Shown piece after piece: positions 50,301 through 61,924 of a stretch of 64,000 nucleotides of DNA. Origin of the DNA: Solicoccozyma terricola (lineage: Eukaryota; Basidiomycota; Tremellomycetes; Filobasidiales; Piskurozymaceae); assembly GCA_001600875.1 (NCBI GenBank), contig BCLD01000004.1, forward strand, positions 95,536 through 159,535, given 5' to 3'. Under the pieces are notes generated by a model. The model was given only the letters and a program-made list of their open reading frames with translations, was not told the origin of the DNA and did not search any database. The stretch's first letter is position 1. Each line of letters starts with the position of its first letter. The position numbers and the translations under genes are program-made.

Positions 50301-53250
50301 TTCATCTGGCTTTGGTGCAAGCACATTTGGAAAGTCCTCACCGGTCGCATCTGCCTTCCCAAAGCCTGCGGTCACGCCAGCTCCGCAGGAAGCTTCTCCC
50401 ATCAGTGGCGGTTTCGGGGGATTTGCGGCAGCGAAGAATGGATCGGGAGGTGGGTTGTCATTCGGCCTGGCGAAGCCGTCAAGCGTCCCAGCAACATCTG
50501 CCTTCGTGACGCCGCCGGCTTCTCAGGTGGACGCGCAAAAATCGTCAATCGACGTGTCAACCAACCCAGAGGTTGCGGCTAAAGCTGAGAAACCCTCCGG
50601 TGCGGAGAAAGGGTCAACGGCAGAGCAACCAAACAGACCAGCTGAGCCGATAAAGGAGTCGACCGCCCCGTTGACTAACGATGCACCTGCGGCATCGTCA
50701 GCTTCTCCCACCCACTCCTCTTTATCTGCCTCGCCGCCACCTCAGTCACCAGTGGTAGAGGAGAAGCCTCTGCCTAAAACTACTACTAACGGTAACGGCC
50801 CAAGTCAACCAGTAACGAAGGAGAGCCCAAAAGCGAGCTTCGAAACCACTACCAACGAGGAGCCGGAAAACACGTCTCATCAGCCCGAAGATGAACATTC
50901 TTTGAGTGGCGAAGAGCAGAATATCTCTGAGTCCGGACAGAAGGAGGACTTTGGCGAGGAAGCGGAGGAGGACTTTGAAGAGGAAGAACAGTCGGACTTG
51001 GAAGAGGAAGAGGAAGAGGACGAATATTCAGGCGAAGACTCGCGACCTGACGACCTTCCGCAGAAGAAAGAAGCTCGTGACGTTCTAGGCGAGAAGGGTA
51101 CAGCCGAGTCACAAATCGATCCGGCGACGTCACCCAGGACGACTCGAGTGGATGGTGACTCGTTTGCGCAGGCAACTTCAGGTCAGTCAAGTCAGCCTGA
51201 AACCCCATCAGTCGCCGCGGGGCTTTTGGCGAAAGGACCAGCCATAGGTGGATTTACATTCGGACAGCGGACGCCTGATCAGCCAGCGGCTCCATCCCCG
51301 TCGTCTCCTCATCCCCCCGCCCCGGTGAACCCGTTCGCCCCTGCAAGTCCATCTCCAATGTCTTCCACCACAAGTGCATTCACAACGATGGCAAAAAATG
51401 GCAAGATCTCCAGCCTTGGCTTTCGCCTACCCTCTACCGCACCCATCCGCAGCTCTCCGCTTGCCCTGCCATCTTCCCTTCCACCAGCAAGTCCTATAAT
51501 TTCGAAAATACCGCCAGGCTCGCAAATGAACCTCCCCAGCAAGCCAGATTGGAGCGATTGGAGCGAGCAGTCGTCAAGTCCGGCGTTCCCAAAGAGTCAG
51601 CAACAAAACAACGGTGCACCATCTACCCCTGTTATGTCGCAGTCTGCTAGGCCCCCCAATATAGCCCGTGCTCAAACGCCCATTCGTATTTCCACCCCTT
51701 CTACACCGGCCGCTGCGCCCGAGACCTCGCGGTTCAATGGCCTAGCAGCGCAATACCTCTCGATATACAAGTCCATGATCTTTGACCTGAAGGAAGTGAG
51801 TCAATAGACGTCGGGGATGGCAACCCGCAAGCTTATAGTAAACACATTCGCTTAGCTCTCCGTCATTGCTGACAAAGTGGTTGAGTATCACGCTGAAGTC
51901 GGCTACAAGCCAGTTGAGAAGCCCAAGCGCGAGGACTTGGAACTCGCTGAATTCTGGTATTTCGGAGCTCTCGATTCTTTCTTGGAAGAAACGAACTCCC
52001 TTGAAGGAGAGGTTAAGAAGCTGAAGGATGACAGCGTCAAGCTGAATGATCGTGTGCGCAAGGTTTTGGCAACCATGTCCAAAGGTAAATTCATTTTTCA
52101 CTACTGGCGTGGATAAATATTGACGCCTAATTTATACTTTTCCCCAGCGAATTCAAAGTCTGAAGACTGCTTCCGGTACGTGCGGACGAGCAGGGATCCG
52201 GAATTTGCGAAACGGCTGCGATCTCGTCAATTAGGCCCGGAGCAGGCTGAGAATCAGCAGAAACTAAGAGCGATGTCGAGGGTGAGTTGAACTTGTCGGG
52301 AGCCAGTGTTCACCTCTGGCCTAAATCATGTTCTTGCCAGGCCACAATGGAACGGGTGGAACAACTCGAAGCATATGTCGCTCGATGCAAGAAGAGAATA
52401 TCGCAAGAGCGAACTGGCAGGGTACCGCTGAGGTAAGTAGCGAGTCCCAAGTCTCGGCCCACCAAGATTAATCTGAAGATCTTCTCCTAAATATAGACCC
52501 TCCGCTCTGGAACATGCGACTCGGACAATTCGCAACATCGATCAAGGCGTCAGAGAACGACAAGAAGACCTTCGAGAACTGGCCAAGCGTCTCAAGAGAG
52601 TTTCTGTCACTCCCAAACCAAGCAATGATGATTTATCTGCGGCGGGATTCCGGTCACTCGAAGGAAGCGGAGCCGTGTTCGACATGTCGGCTGCGGCGCT
52701 GAGTGCCGAGGTATCTGGCAAAGAGATGAAAGACACGTTCTTGGCAATGAAGCGAGTACCTCTCTCGAACGCACCAAGGGAAGAATCGACGTCTGGTGTC
52801 CCGATCAACCATCCTGTCTTGGTCAAAGCCGCTGTGCGTCGTCCCGAGAAGTCCAAGTTGGCTGAAAGCGTGGCCTCAAGCACGATGCCGGAAGTTTTGT
52901 CTCCTCCAACAACGCCTCAGTCGAGCCAACCGGCGGGTGGATTCTTTGGGATTGCTCCACTCACGTCCGGTCTGCAACACGCGGGCCGTGCTCCCAGCCG
53001 TATGGCAGCGAGTACGAAGACGCACGTTCAGGCACCAAAGGCATCTCAGCCTGTGCTCGCATTTGGACAATCTACAGTGTCACCGCCGAAGAATGCACCA
53101 AAGTGGGTTCAGCGATTTGACAAGAACTGCATACACGCTGACGCCTCTGGCTCCCTTTCTAGTCTGTTCTTCGCACAGAACTCTGTGCAGGCTAAGCCCG
53201 TGGAATCAAGGCCGCCCAAGTTCACAGGCTTTGCTTTTCCTAGCAAGTAG
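47379..53250 (+). CDS. NUP159: FG nucleoporin, Nup159/Nup214 type
   Basis: A cytoplasmic-side nuclear pore protein that anchors the mRNA-export helicase Dbp5. The N-terminal third, in several exons, is a seven-blade propeller: AVSSVWDLAFVGTADS, GIRIIKLSDIDKALV, RLVVGTAGSNCVSVFDVKDV, LPHLVLCLAKDSLRILNIGG, SVAWSAKGKQFVAGTQEGSL. A large exon (about 48490-51800) then carries dozens of FG motifs (FGASTFGASTFG, SAFGKPAASAFGSFSQ), a Ser/Pro-rich part and an acidic stretch (EEAEEDFEEEEQSDLEEEEE). C-terminal exons hold the coiled coil that joins Nup82/Nsp1: YLSIYKSMIFDLKE, VEKPKREDLELAEFWYFGAL, TMERVEQLEAYVARCKKRIS. The end has short FG spots (GGFFGIAPLTSG; LAFGQS) and stops at 53250. Total about 1800 residues. 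Confidence 0.9.
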
Positions 53251-53308
53251 AAACGAAACCCAAGCTGATCTGAAACAGCGCACGCTATGTAACGACAAAT
53301 GATCATCT

Positions 53309-55784
53309 TTATTGCGCATCTTTTAACTTTTCAACGGCATGGAAAGCGGTATATACGGCGAAGAGGCCCATTGCAACGAGTAGATACCATGCCGCCTCTC
53401 CTCCCAGCCAGTTATGTGATGCAGACAGAGCGAAGAATGACCTGCAAAGTCCATTCCATTCATCAGCTGGGTGACGAGCACGCTTCGCATTCGCATCTCA
53501 CCCGATGAGTGCGGGACCGATAGCTCGCATTGCTGAGGCGGTCATTTGCGCCAGTCCTGTTGGCAAAATGTCAGGACGCTCTAACGTGAAGTCAAGTAGT
53601 GTAAGAGCGTACCGTTGACAGTGCCAAGGCAATTTCTCGAAGGTGGGCTGTCGACAGTCCGTCAGTCAGACATGCAGTAGAGGAGGTCATTGATCACTCA
53701 ACGTACCTATCATTCACCAGGAGATTCGTGCATGAAAATGCCATATTACTGCTAGCTTTCAAGACGACGAGGATGACAACTCCGGCCCAGACAGCCGGTA
53801 GACGCTCAGTATGCCTAATCCCTTTGTTGTCTGTAGATGTTTTGGAAATCGCTAGCCAGGTCACTATCGGTGCTCCAAGTGCAACTAGGACATAACCAGC
53901 GAGCGTCAATCGCAGGGAGATTATAGTGCCCAGGCGACGCTGCATTCGGGGGAAGACCAGCAATGGAATAGCAACGCAAAGAACCCCGTATAGACTGAGG
54001 GCTGTTCCGATATCTGATGGCTGGAAGTGGCGCACACGCGTCAGCGCTCTCATGCATGCCCTCTACCCCAGCACTCTTACCGAGAATCCAAGTCCGCCCT
54101 TCCCGAGAGGAGTGAAGAGCCTGCGAAGGCGAGTGTCAGCTGCATGTTGTCCGGCGTGGTCAAAACATTGACTCACCAAAGCGTCCAAGCAGCGTCGTGC
54201 ATGACAGCGGTCAACGCTAATGCCGCATAACACACCAACGCTTTCCTCACGATGTCCAAGCGGAGAATAGCTTTGATCGTCCAAGTCTCTTCATCATCAT
54301 CATCTGTCGCTTGAACGTGAGGGCTTCCGTTCACCGTAGTCGAACCATACCGTGGATCACGGCCTTTCACAAGACTTTCTTGCTCGGTTGAAGTCAGTGG
54401 TGGTGGACTTTCAAGGTCATGAGCGTCCGCCTCGGCTTCGACGAAGGTTTGTGGATGCGATCGATGTTTTCTTGATTCGAGTGTCTGAGTTTAACAAGCA
54501 TAGTCAGCTAACAAGCACGCAGAAAGGCATTGAAGGAAAATTGGAATTCACCTCTTGAAGGACGAAGAATCCCGTGATCCAACCAAGGGAGGTGATGCTG
54601 CGGCCAATTCCCAATCGGTCTCAAGACCGCCTCGTTGCCAACCCCATCACCATTAACAACTCACCCAGACGCCACCAAACACGGCAACGCATAAGGATAC
54701 TCCTCAAACAGCCACACTCCAGCGAACAGACTAGGTATTCGCTCAGATGGTCGTGACAGATATCCACCGACAATAGGTCCGATCTGCGACCAATAGAGAG
54801 CTGGTTTAGCTTCGAATTACCGCTGCTATAATAATGGATTATCGATTACTTACAGCGCCGCCGACGGCGGCGAAGACGGGGAGAAATGAGAATGCGAGCG
54901 CTTTATTGGAATCATCTGTGATTTCGCTAACGACGCTTTTGACAGCAGCGACATTGCCATTGAGTACTAGAAGGAAGTAAGGCTTCTTGGTCTGATTTTG
55001 CGAACGACGATAAAGAACAAAAAGATTTCTCACCTCCTTCCAACATCCTAGCCACCACCAAATACGGAATAGATTTTCCGAATCCGAATGCTGCAGTGGA
55101 GATACACACCCCAGCAGTTCCGACAAGTATGACTGGTCTTCTGCCCCATCGACTATCAGATCGGAAGCTGTAAGCCGCATGCCGCAAGATGATTGACGAA
55201 GTTTCCCTCACTCTGACATCCGACCCCACGTCAAAACGGTAGAGAATTGAGTGACCGCAAAGATACTGTTCTATCTCCTTCAAGTAAACATCGGGGCACG
55301 CCAAGTACGAACGAGGGGGACATCCTCACAATTAATCCCGCGTAATATCCCACTTGGGATGGATCTTTGGTGACATGGAGACCTGCGATCATCTGTCTCA
55401 GACGGAGATAGTCAGCATCTTGCGTCCATGGTAGGAGAATAAGAATTCAACCTCGTTGATGAATGGAGCGATCTGAATGGGGAAAGAGCTCATCAAAATC
55501 TCAATACGGTGATAGGTCTCATTTTTGTTCCTCGTCGTCACTCACGACGACAGACGAGATCGGTTCTGCCATCTGTATAGCAATGCATCTCAGTAAAGGG
55601 AGTCATGCAGACTGGAGTTACATGCGGTCCTCACTCGTATCAGACATATTATGGATAGTTGCCTCCATGGCAAAGGTGTTATCTTCTGGATCAATGGTGA
55701 TCCTTGTGCTGCTTCACTGTCAGGCAGCAGAGAAGATTCCTCATTCGTCTCCTGTTCGGTCGATTCCGGCGGATGTGACGGCAT
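53309..55784 (-). CDS. MFS transporter (ZIF/tetracycline-resistance-like)
   Basis: A major facilitator with about 12 membrane segments in many short exons. The start MPSHPPESTEQETNEESSLL is a cytosolic acidic head, then LPWRQLSIICLIRV, the first segment. Loop 2-3 carries the MFS signature DRWGRRPVILVGTAGVC (split by an intron). Segments 4-5 show IPYLVVARMLEG-LNGNVAAVKSVVSEITD, the NGN motif of the tetracycline/ZIF1-like group. A long central loop (DDDDEETWTIKAILRLDIVR) is followed by TAVMHDAAWTLWLFTPLGKG, SDIGTALSLYGVLCVAIPLL and FSCTNLLVNDSPP. The last exon reads AWYLLVAMGLFAVYTAFHAV, EKLKDAQ. Substrate unknown; related plant proteins move zinc chelators and fungal ones are mostly unstudied. 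The stop is 58 bases from the convergent NUP159 stop. Confidence 0.85.
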
Positions 55785-56083
55785 TTTGAGAGTTCGAACT
55801 GGACGTTGAATGATCTACCGACCAAAAGATGGTTTGTACACCTCTAGTCCTCCTAGGGACATGGACCGAGTCGATGGTGATGGTTTCAACCTAGCTGTCC
55901 AAGGGACATTACTTTGTGTTCATTGCTGAAACTTGATTCGTCATCACTCCCACGTGGCAAACATTCTCCAATCGGGTGGCAAATCACTGCAGAGGGCAGC
56001 TCCGTCTGTATAATCTATTCGACATATCATGATCGACAGATTTCACTTTTGCTCCGTGTCCTCCAAAGTCCATCACGATCTCC

Positions 56084-59000
56084 TCATTCTTCCTTTTCTC
56101 CAGGGTTTTTGTACCTAAAAAGAGCTCTCTGTCTAGCCTTGGCATGGTCCACTATAGGTTTCGGATATCCGAGTTTTTCAAATTCCTTTGGTGATAGCGA
56201 TCCATGAGGATCATGTAGAGCTGGGAAATGACAATGATCGTATGAGAATATTACGATAATAAGGCAGGCAATCAAATACGTTGAATTGGACCACTCACCC
56301 TTTCCCTTCAAGTCCTTCAGCTCTGGTACCCAGTACCGGATGTAAGCGCCATCAGGAGACGCCTTCTCAGATTGAGAGGTCGGATTGAAGATCCGAAAGT
56401 AGGGCTGTGGGTCAGTGCCCGTCTGCGAAACAAAATATCGGCGTCAGGTTTAGGTTTATATCAAGGCTCCATCAGAAGAAAGTACTCACGGACGCACACC
56501 ATTGCCAACCTGTGAGATAGCTATGAGTCAGCGCGGAAAAAAAGTCCACTCTAGGCGGGGACTCACCTCCGTTGTTCGCGGCCAGATCGCCATCTACACG
56601 ACGGCAATACAAATATTTCAGGTTGATCTGAAGTACACATAGGAACCCCTTCGCACTCACCGATGAAATTTTGCATGAAATATCGCTGCAAGGTGATGTT
56701 CAGCCGAAGACTGGTATGTTCAGGCACACTACAGGCTACTTACCTCGCCCAACCTCCAATCCAGCATCAAATCCTTGCACAAGAATGAAGCGCATATCTA
56801 GGAGAAACGGACAATATTAGAGATCTTGGATGCTCAAGCCCAAGAATAAAAAGAGATAAACCACTCACCATCCTTGGTCGATTATGCATCCACCCGTGCG
56901 TATTACATTGTCTCATTGCAGCATCGACAATAGGAAAGCCAGTTCTTCCATCTTTCCAAGCTTGAAGTAAATCATCATCTACCTCCCACTACAGAGTAAG
57001 CGGAAATCTGTTCAGCTGGTTAGATCAACCCCGAGTATGTAGAATACCTCTCACTTGAATATCGGCAAACTTCTCCTGAAATGGTCTACCCATGCTCGTT
57101 CGTGGGAAAGCGGCTAAAACCTAGGTTCCACGGCCGACCCGTCAACATCCCGAATACAGAGGATGACGAATGACCCAAACTCACATGACTGTAGAAATCC
57201 CTCCAGGCGACCTCTTGAACCCACATCCCAATCCCCGTATCTCTCCCACTTTCCAACTTTCCCCCTTTACCCATCTTCTTCGCCTTGTTCAGAACCATTC
57301 TGGCGCTAACTATCCCGCTTGTAAGATATGGACTCATTCTAGAACTGGTATTGGCATCAGCAGAATTTCGACCCTCGGCGTAGTCTCTGATACGGGATTT
57401 ATCCGAGGAGCCGTTCGATTTAATTTTGCCTTTTGATTTGCCTTTGGGCTTCTCGTCTTCGTCGGAATCGTCTTCGATGGTGTCCTGAGTTGAGGAGGCT
57501 GATGCTGATGGTCCTCCGCCACCCTGTTCCAGTGGGTCCACAAGTCCAAGATCTGCAGTGCGAGCTGGCGAGCTTAGAAACTTATCTAACACCTGCAATC
57601 CATGACACTACATCAGGCATAGCACCAACCTGGGAATGAAAAGGACAAGATCTTACCCGCAGTGCATTCTCCGTGCCTTCCGGCCACACTTTCATCATCG
57701 TCTCCCGATCCTTGCACTCGAATCCTTCCACATTCTCAGGTACAACCTGCTCAAAGATCTTGCCGTAAACCGGATGTTCTTTGATGCTCTCATCATTTGC
57801 AGATGGTTCTGGTGATTCTTCCAGGTAGTCCGGAGTGGAAGCGAGGACGGCGGCCCATTCTTCGTGATACGTGGTGGTGGTCAACGCTGAGTTGGCTATC
57901 AGACAAATGGCTGGTTGGATTACTTACGTCTCTGCCAGGGACTATATACCCCATACGGAGTACCCTTCCCACTCTTTAGCGTCCCCGGTGGGACTGCCAA
58001 TCGATCATGAACGAATACGGCCTTGATCTTGTTCTCGTGACCAAGTTTCACCATCTCGATATCCCTACGAAGCTCATCAACCTCATATTCAATATTCCCA
58101 AAGATATGGGTGGCGTTGAGGGACGGAATGACGGTGGAAATGAGGGAAGCAGATAGCTTGAACCTGTTATTAGGGTGAATATGGATGTATAGCGGAATGT
58201 TCTTCTGTTTGAGTAGAGATTGGATGTGTTTGAGATTCCGAAGCATGAAATCGATACGACGAGGTGATCGATCATGTGCTTTGTATTCCCTAGGAGTGAT
58301 TGTAAAAAGGACGATGAGAGGGAGTTTTTTATCTTGAGCACAGGTGCTTGCGAGAGATAATGCTCGGTTATCCGCGACTGGAAGTGGTATCAAGTCAGAG
58401 CTATCGCATCACTATCTCAATATAGGTCCTTACTCCTCATGTCATTCATCCTCATCCAGTAGATGACGACTTCGCCGTGAGCCACTCCTTGCTCTTTGTT
58501 CCCCCAACACTTCATCTGCAAGTCCATCAACTCTTCAAGAGGTGGACGGGCGTCCACCTTCGCTGCAGCATCGGGGTGGGCGACTTTACCACCTGCAGAT
58601 TAGAACGTTTCAAGTTGAGAATCGGCCTCCCTCAACCAAATGTCGAAAGCATAGCAGACTCACGAACATAATAAGCATCCTTTTTCTTTTTCCCGTCACC
58701 TTGCTCTTTTCCTCTATGTCCAGCAACACCTCCCTCATCCTCACTAGGCGCTCTTTTCTTCCCTCTTGGTCCCTTTCCAGAAACATCCTTGTCCTGCATT
58801 TCAGATGTATTTCCTCCATTTCCCTTCCGTGCGTGCTCTTTCGATGCGTTGGTTGATCCGTGACCATCCGCTTCAGATTGGGCGGATGCGCCGACAACGG
58901 CATGATCTGGGTCATCCATGTCTACGTCGTCGGCTGTAGGAGCTGTTGCAGTCTGCTTTGCCTTTTGTGGATGTGTGGTATCGCTGATGGCTTCTTTCTT

Positions 59001-59372
59001 GGTTTGCGAGTCGATTCCGTCAATGTTGATCTTGTCTTCTGGTTGGTGTGTAGGTTTTTCTTCATCATTGCCGTATCCATGTTGAATATTCACATTTTCC
59101 TTCTCCACGCCCAATTTTTTGAGATCTTTATCGAGCGATCCTTCCATTTCGCCGTATTTATGGACCTTTGGAGGTAGTGCCTTACTTGTAGAGGAGGCGG
59201 AACGGTGATGTATGGCTTTTCTTTGTGTAGGAGTAGGCGCTTTGGTAGATATAGAGAGATTGGCGCCGAGTGTCAATTGAGGCATGTAAGCTGCCGTTGA
59301 CGATGAAGTCCAGAAGAACTTGAGTGGGTGTTTCGGTGCAGCTCTAGGGAGTAGGAGTAGGCGATAGGTCAT
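56084..59372 (-). CDS. PHR1: DNA photolyase (class I CPD type) with long N-terminal extension
   Basis: A flavin enzyme that uses light to split pyrimidine dimers. The first exon (start 59372) adds about 230 residues not found in bacterial enzymes: a basic, Arg/Leu-rich head that may target mitochondria ([20 protein letters not shown]), then a Lys/Asp/Glu-rich disordered part ending [10 protein letters not shown]. The photolyase alpha/beta domain follows ([80 protein letters not shown]). The FAD domain has [74 protein letters not shown] and [20 protein letters not shown]. The conserved NNGGWQWCASTGTD segment supports repair activity rather than a cryptochrome. A Ser/Asp-rich insert sits at about 57330-57500. 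Many introns. Confidence 0.92.
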
Positions 59373-59932
59373 GAAACCACGTCTCCTGTCTCTGCTACGT
59401 TGACCCTGTTGCAGTTGGTTGGATGCAGTGGTAGAGTATGTTGCTATAGCTCAAAAGTTCGTTGCGCCGATCTCCCGATGGCCGATCGATCGGGGAAATT
59501 GAGATGACGTCATCTTCTTATTTCGCCGCGCTGTTATCATCAACCATCGACGATCTCTCTGGAGCTCATGAGTCCATCCTGTCTTTTGTCATATACCTCC
59601 TTCCAGCCACCACCCGCTGGCATTCTCCAAGTGGCGAGTTACCAAACGATGCCCGTAGAAGACGCGGTGGGGAACGATTTGCGTGCTTGCTCATCCCGAA
59701 TGCTATATTGACAAAACGTGATACTAGCAATCTCACACCGACTCGGTGGTGTTGGTGGTACGTGGATGGACTTCGTAGATTTTACTCTCTCCTGGCTATG
59801 TGTCGCGTCGTGGCTGGAGGCGGAGCTGACGACAGAAACTGTTGGTCATCACGGTTACCCTGCTGAAACAAGCGTAATGGTAATCTGGCAGGACCATGCA
59901 AGGAGAAGGGTATATTGTACAACGCGCCCATC
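59373..59932. other. Intergenic upstream of photolyase
   Basis: 560 bases between the photolyase start (reading left) and the stop of the next minus-strand gene. The light- or UV-responsive promoter of the photolyase would lie here, but no motif is clear. A CGATCGATCGGG patch is at 59483-59494, followed by TGACGTCATC (59502-59511), a perfect CRE/ATF site within 140 bases of the start. Confidence 0.45.
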
Positions 59933-61705
59933 TTACGACGTCATATCGTACGCTTTCGTTTCACCGATTGCACAAATCCCGAAAGCATCCTCTGGGACCT
60001 TTAACTCTGTCCTGGCTTCGGCAAGACGCTTGGGTGGCTCGTCAACCGGCTCTGTAGTATCAAGGACGAGGTAAGCGATTGCATGTCTACAAGGAGAGAG
60101 TTTCCAACTTGCCGGTCGTTAAACGCCATGCTCTGTAGAGAGAGATATGACCATCAGTATCGAAGAAGTCGTTCCCGCTAAGTAGCATTTTGTCTCGCGC
60201 TCACCCCCAATGCATTCCCAAGGCCTTTTTGCATTTCTGTTCTCGCGCGATCGCACATATCATCAGCTGCTAGTCAAACAACCCCACACGCTGTTTTCTC
60301 ACCGTATCCAAAAACACTCTGACCGAGTCAAGCGGACCACAATGAATCGGACTCATGTATCCTCTCGGATCGTATGCTCTGCATGTCCACCACGACCGCC
60401 CTCACATCAGTCCCTTGTCCTCCTTTATTTCATGGACGATCAACGCTCACCCAATCGGTATCAACCCCAGATCAAAGCCTCCAAACTTTTCACCAATCTC
60501 TTTGAACGCCGGACAGACGGGAAGAGTCTCGTCCATCCCATGTTGACCGTCTTTTACCGAACAAAACCCAGTATCGCCTCCAAACCAGATCTAAATCCGC
60601 CTTGATATTCAGATTTCCTCGTTCTGGGGAAAGAGAGGAGGGGGGCGGGGAGGGGGAGACTCACCTTCGCTCCAGTCTTCTCTACATCACCATCCATCAC
60701 CAACCCCTCAACTCCCCAACTCGCCCACAGACTATGCATTCTATCGAATAACCCTCTACCCGTAAAGTGTTGCGCAGGTAGACAAGACAACCTAACACTT
60801 CCGACTTCATCCACGTCGATCTGAGCTGACTCCCACCAGTCCAATTCTGAGATCTGGAGCTTGGGTCGGAGTCTACTAGGGATACAGTAAAGGGTATTCA
60901 AGGGGAGGAAGAGATGGGGTGGCGAGGAGGAGTGGGAGATTAGGTGCTCCAGGGTTGGAATATCGAGATCTGTCGGCATGGTTGAGCTTAGGATAGTCGT
61001 ATTCAAGCCTCTGAAATGAAAATCCAATCAAACGACTTACGATCGTAGTGATTATGTGAGATGACCTATGCCAACACGACACCTGACGTCAACTACAATG
61101 GTTCATGAATCTGCACCCATAAGCACTCACTACAGCATCCACCTCCGGAAGATCCTCAGCCTTGCACGGTGCAGGTGTAAACCTAGCAGGACCCACCAAC
61201 GAGCTGGGACTGCACCTGTGCGAGAATACAGGGTCGAAAAGAATCCTGACACCGCGTTTGGAAGGAGAAGAGGAGGGTAGTTCGACTAGGAAACATGCGT
61301 GTCTGGAAGCAATAGCTCGCGTGAGGTCATGATGTTACGGTTACACAGAATAGATGCAATCTCACCCCAGCCAAGTCGCTTTGATTTGATGAGAAGGTAA
61401 ATCGGATCCAAAGGTCGGTGTCATGATCGGTACGTTCTTGGCGTCTTCCGCTACGTTCGATGATCCCGAGGACGAACCCCAAAGCATCTTGGCTAGGTCG
61501 ACCAGAGTCTGTCGTAGGGGAAGCCTGGTCAGCTATGCGGGCATGCTCACACAGGAAGTGCGTCGCTCACATTCTGCCTGAAAGAAGGCCATGGATTCTT
61601 GAACAATGTACCGTCCTTGTTCGCCCAGTGGTCTTTCGGTGTCCTGACCTGTTCTTGGTCGGGTGACGGCGAGACGGTGACTTTGGCTGCGATCGAAGCA
61701 CTCAT
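59933..61705 (-). CDS. Metallo-beta-lactamase-fold phospholipase, NAPE-PLD/Fmp30 type
   Basis: A zinc hydrolase related to N-acylphosphatidylethanolamine phospholipase D and yeast Fmp30 (mitochondrial). The first exon starts [20 protein letters not shown]; another ATG at 61750 would add 15 residues. Domain features in order: [27 protein letters not shown] (metal-site start), [15 protein letters not shown], and the metal motif [16 protein letters not shown], with HxHxDH completed across an intron. Then come [18 protein letters not shown] and [14 protein letters not shown], and after an intron a GGDTGF-type segment is expected. Late exons read LGLIPIGAYDPR-like sequence and [20 protein letters not shown], then [16 protein letters not shown] before a TAA at 59933. 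Seven or more short exons. Role: release of N-acylethanolamines or mitochondrial phospholipid balance, by family analogy only. Confidence 0.82.
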
Positions 61706-61924
61706 GATACCCAGTGTTGGACGGATTGCTCTTCCCCAGGGCACTGACATGGAACGAGTGCGGAGATGCTGATGTGGACAATGAGACTGACAGAAGTTTT
61801 ACTAATCGAGTTGGGAGACAGGTAGTAGCCCTTTTGTTTACTCCGGCCACAGTACACCGAAGCACCGAAAGCACCGAAGCACCGAAGCATCGAAGCATCC
61901 TGCTTGCGTCACTCTTCCGTCATC

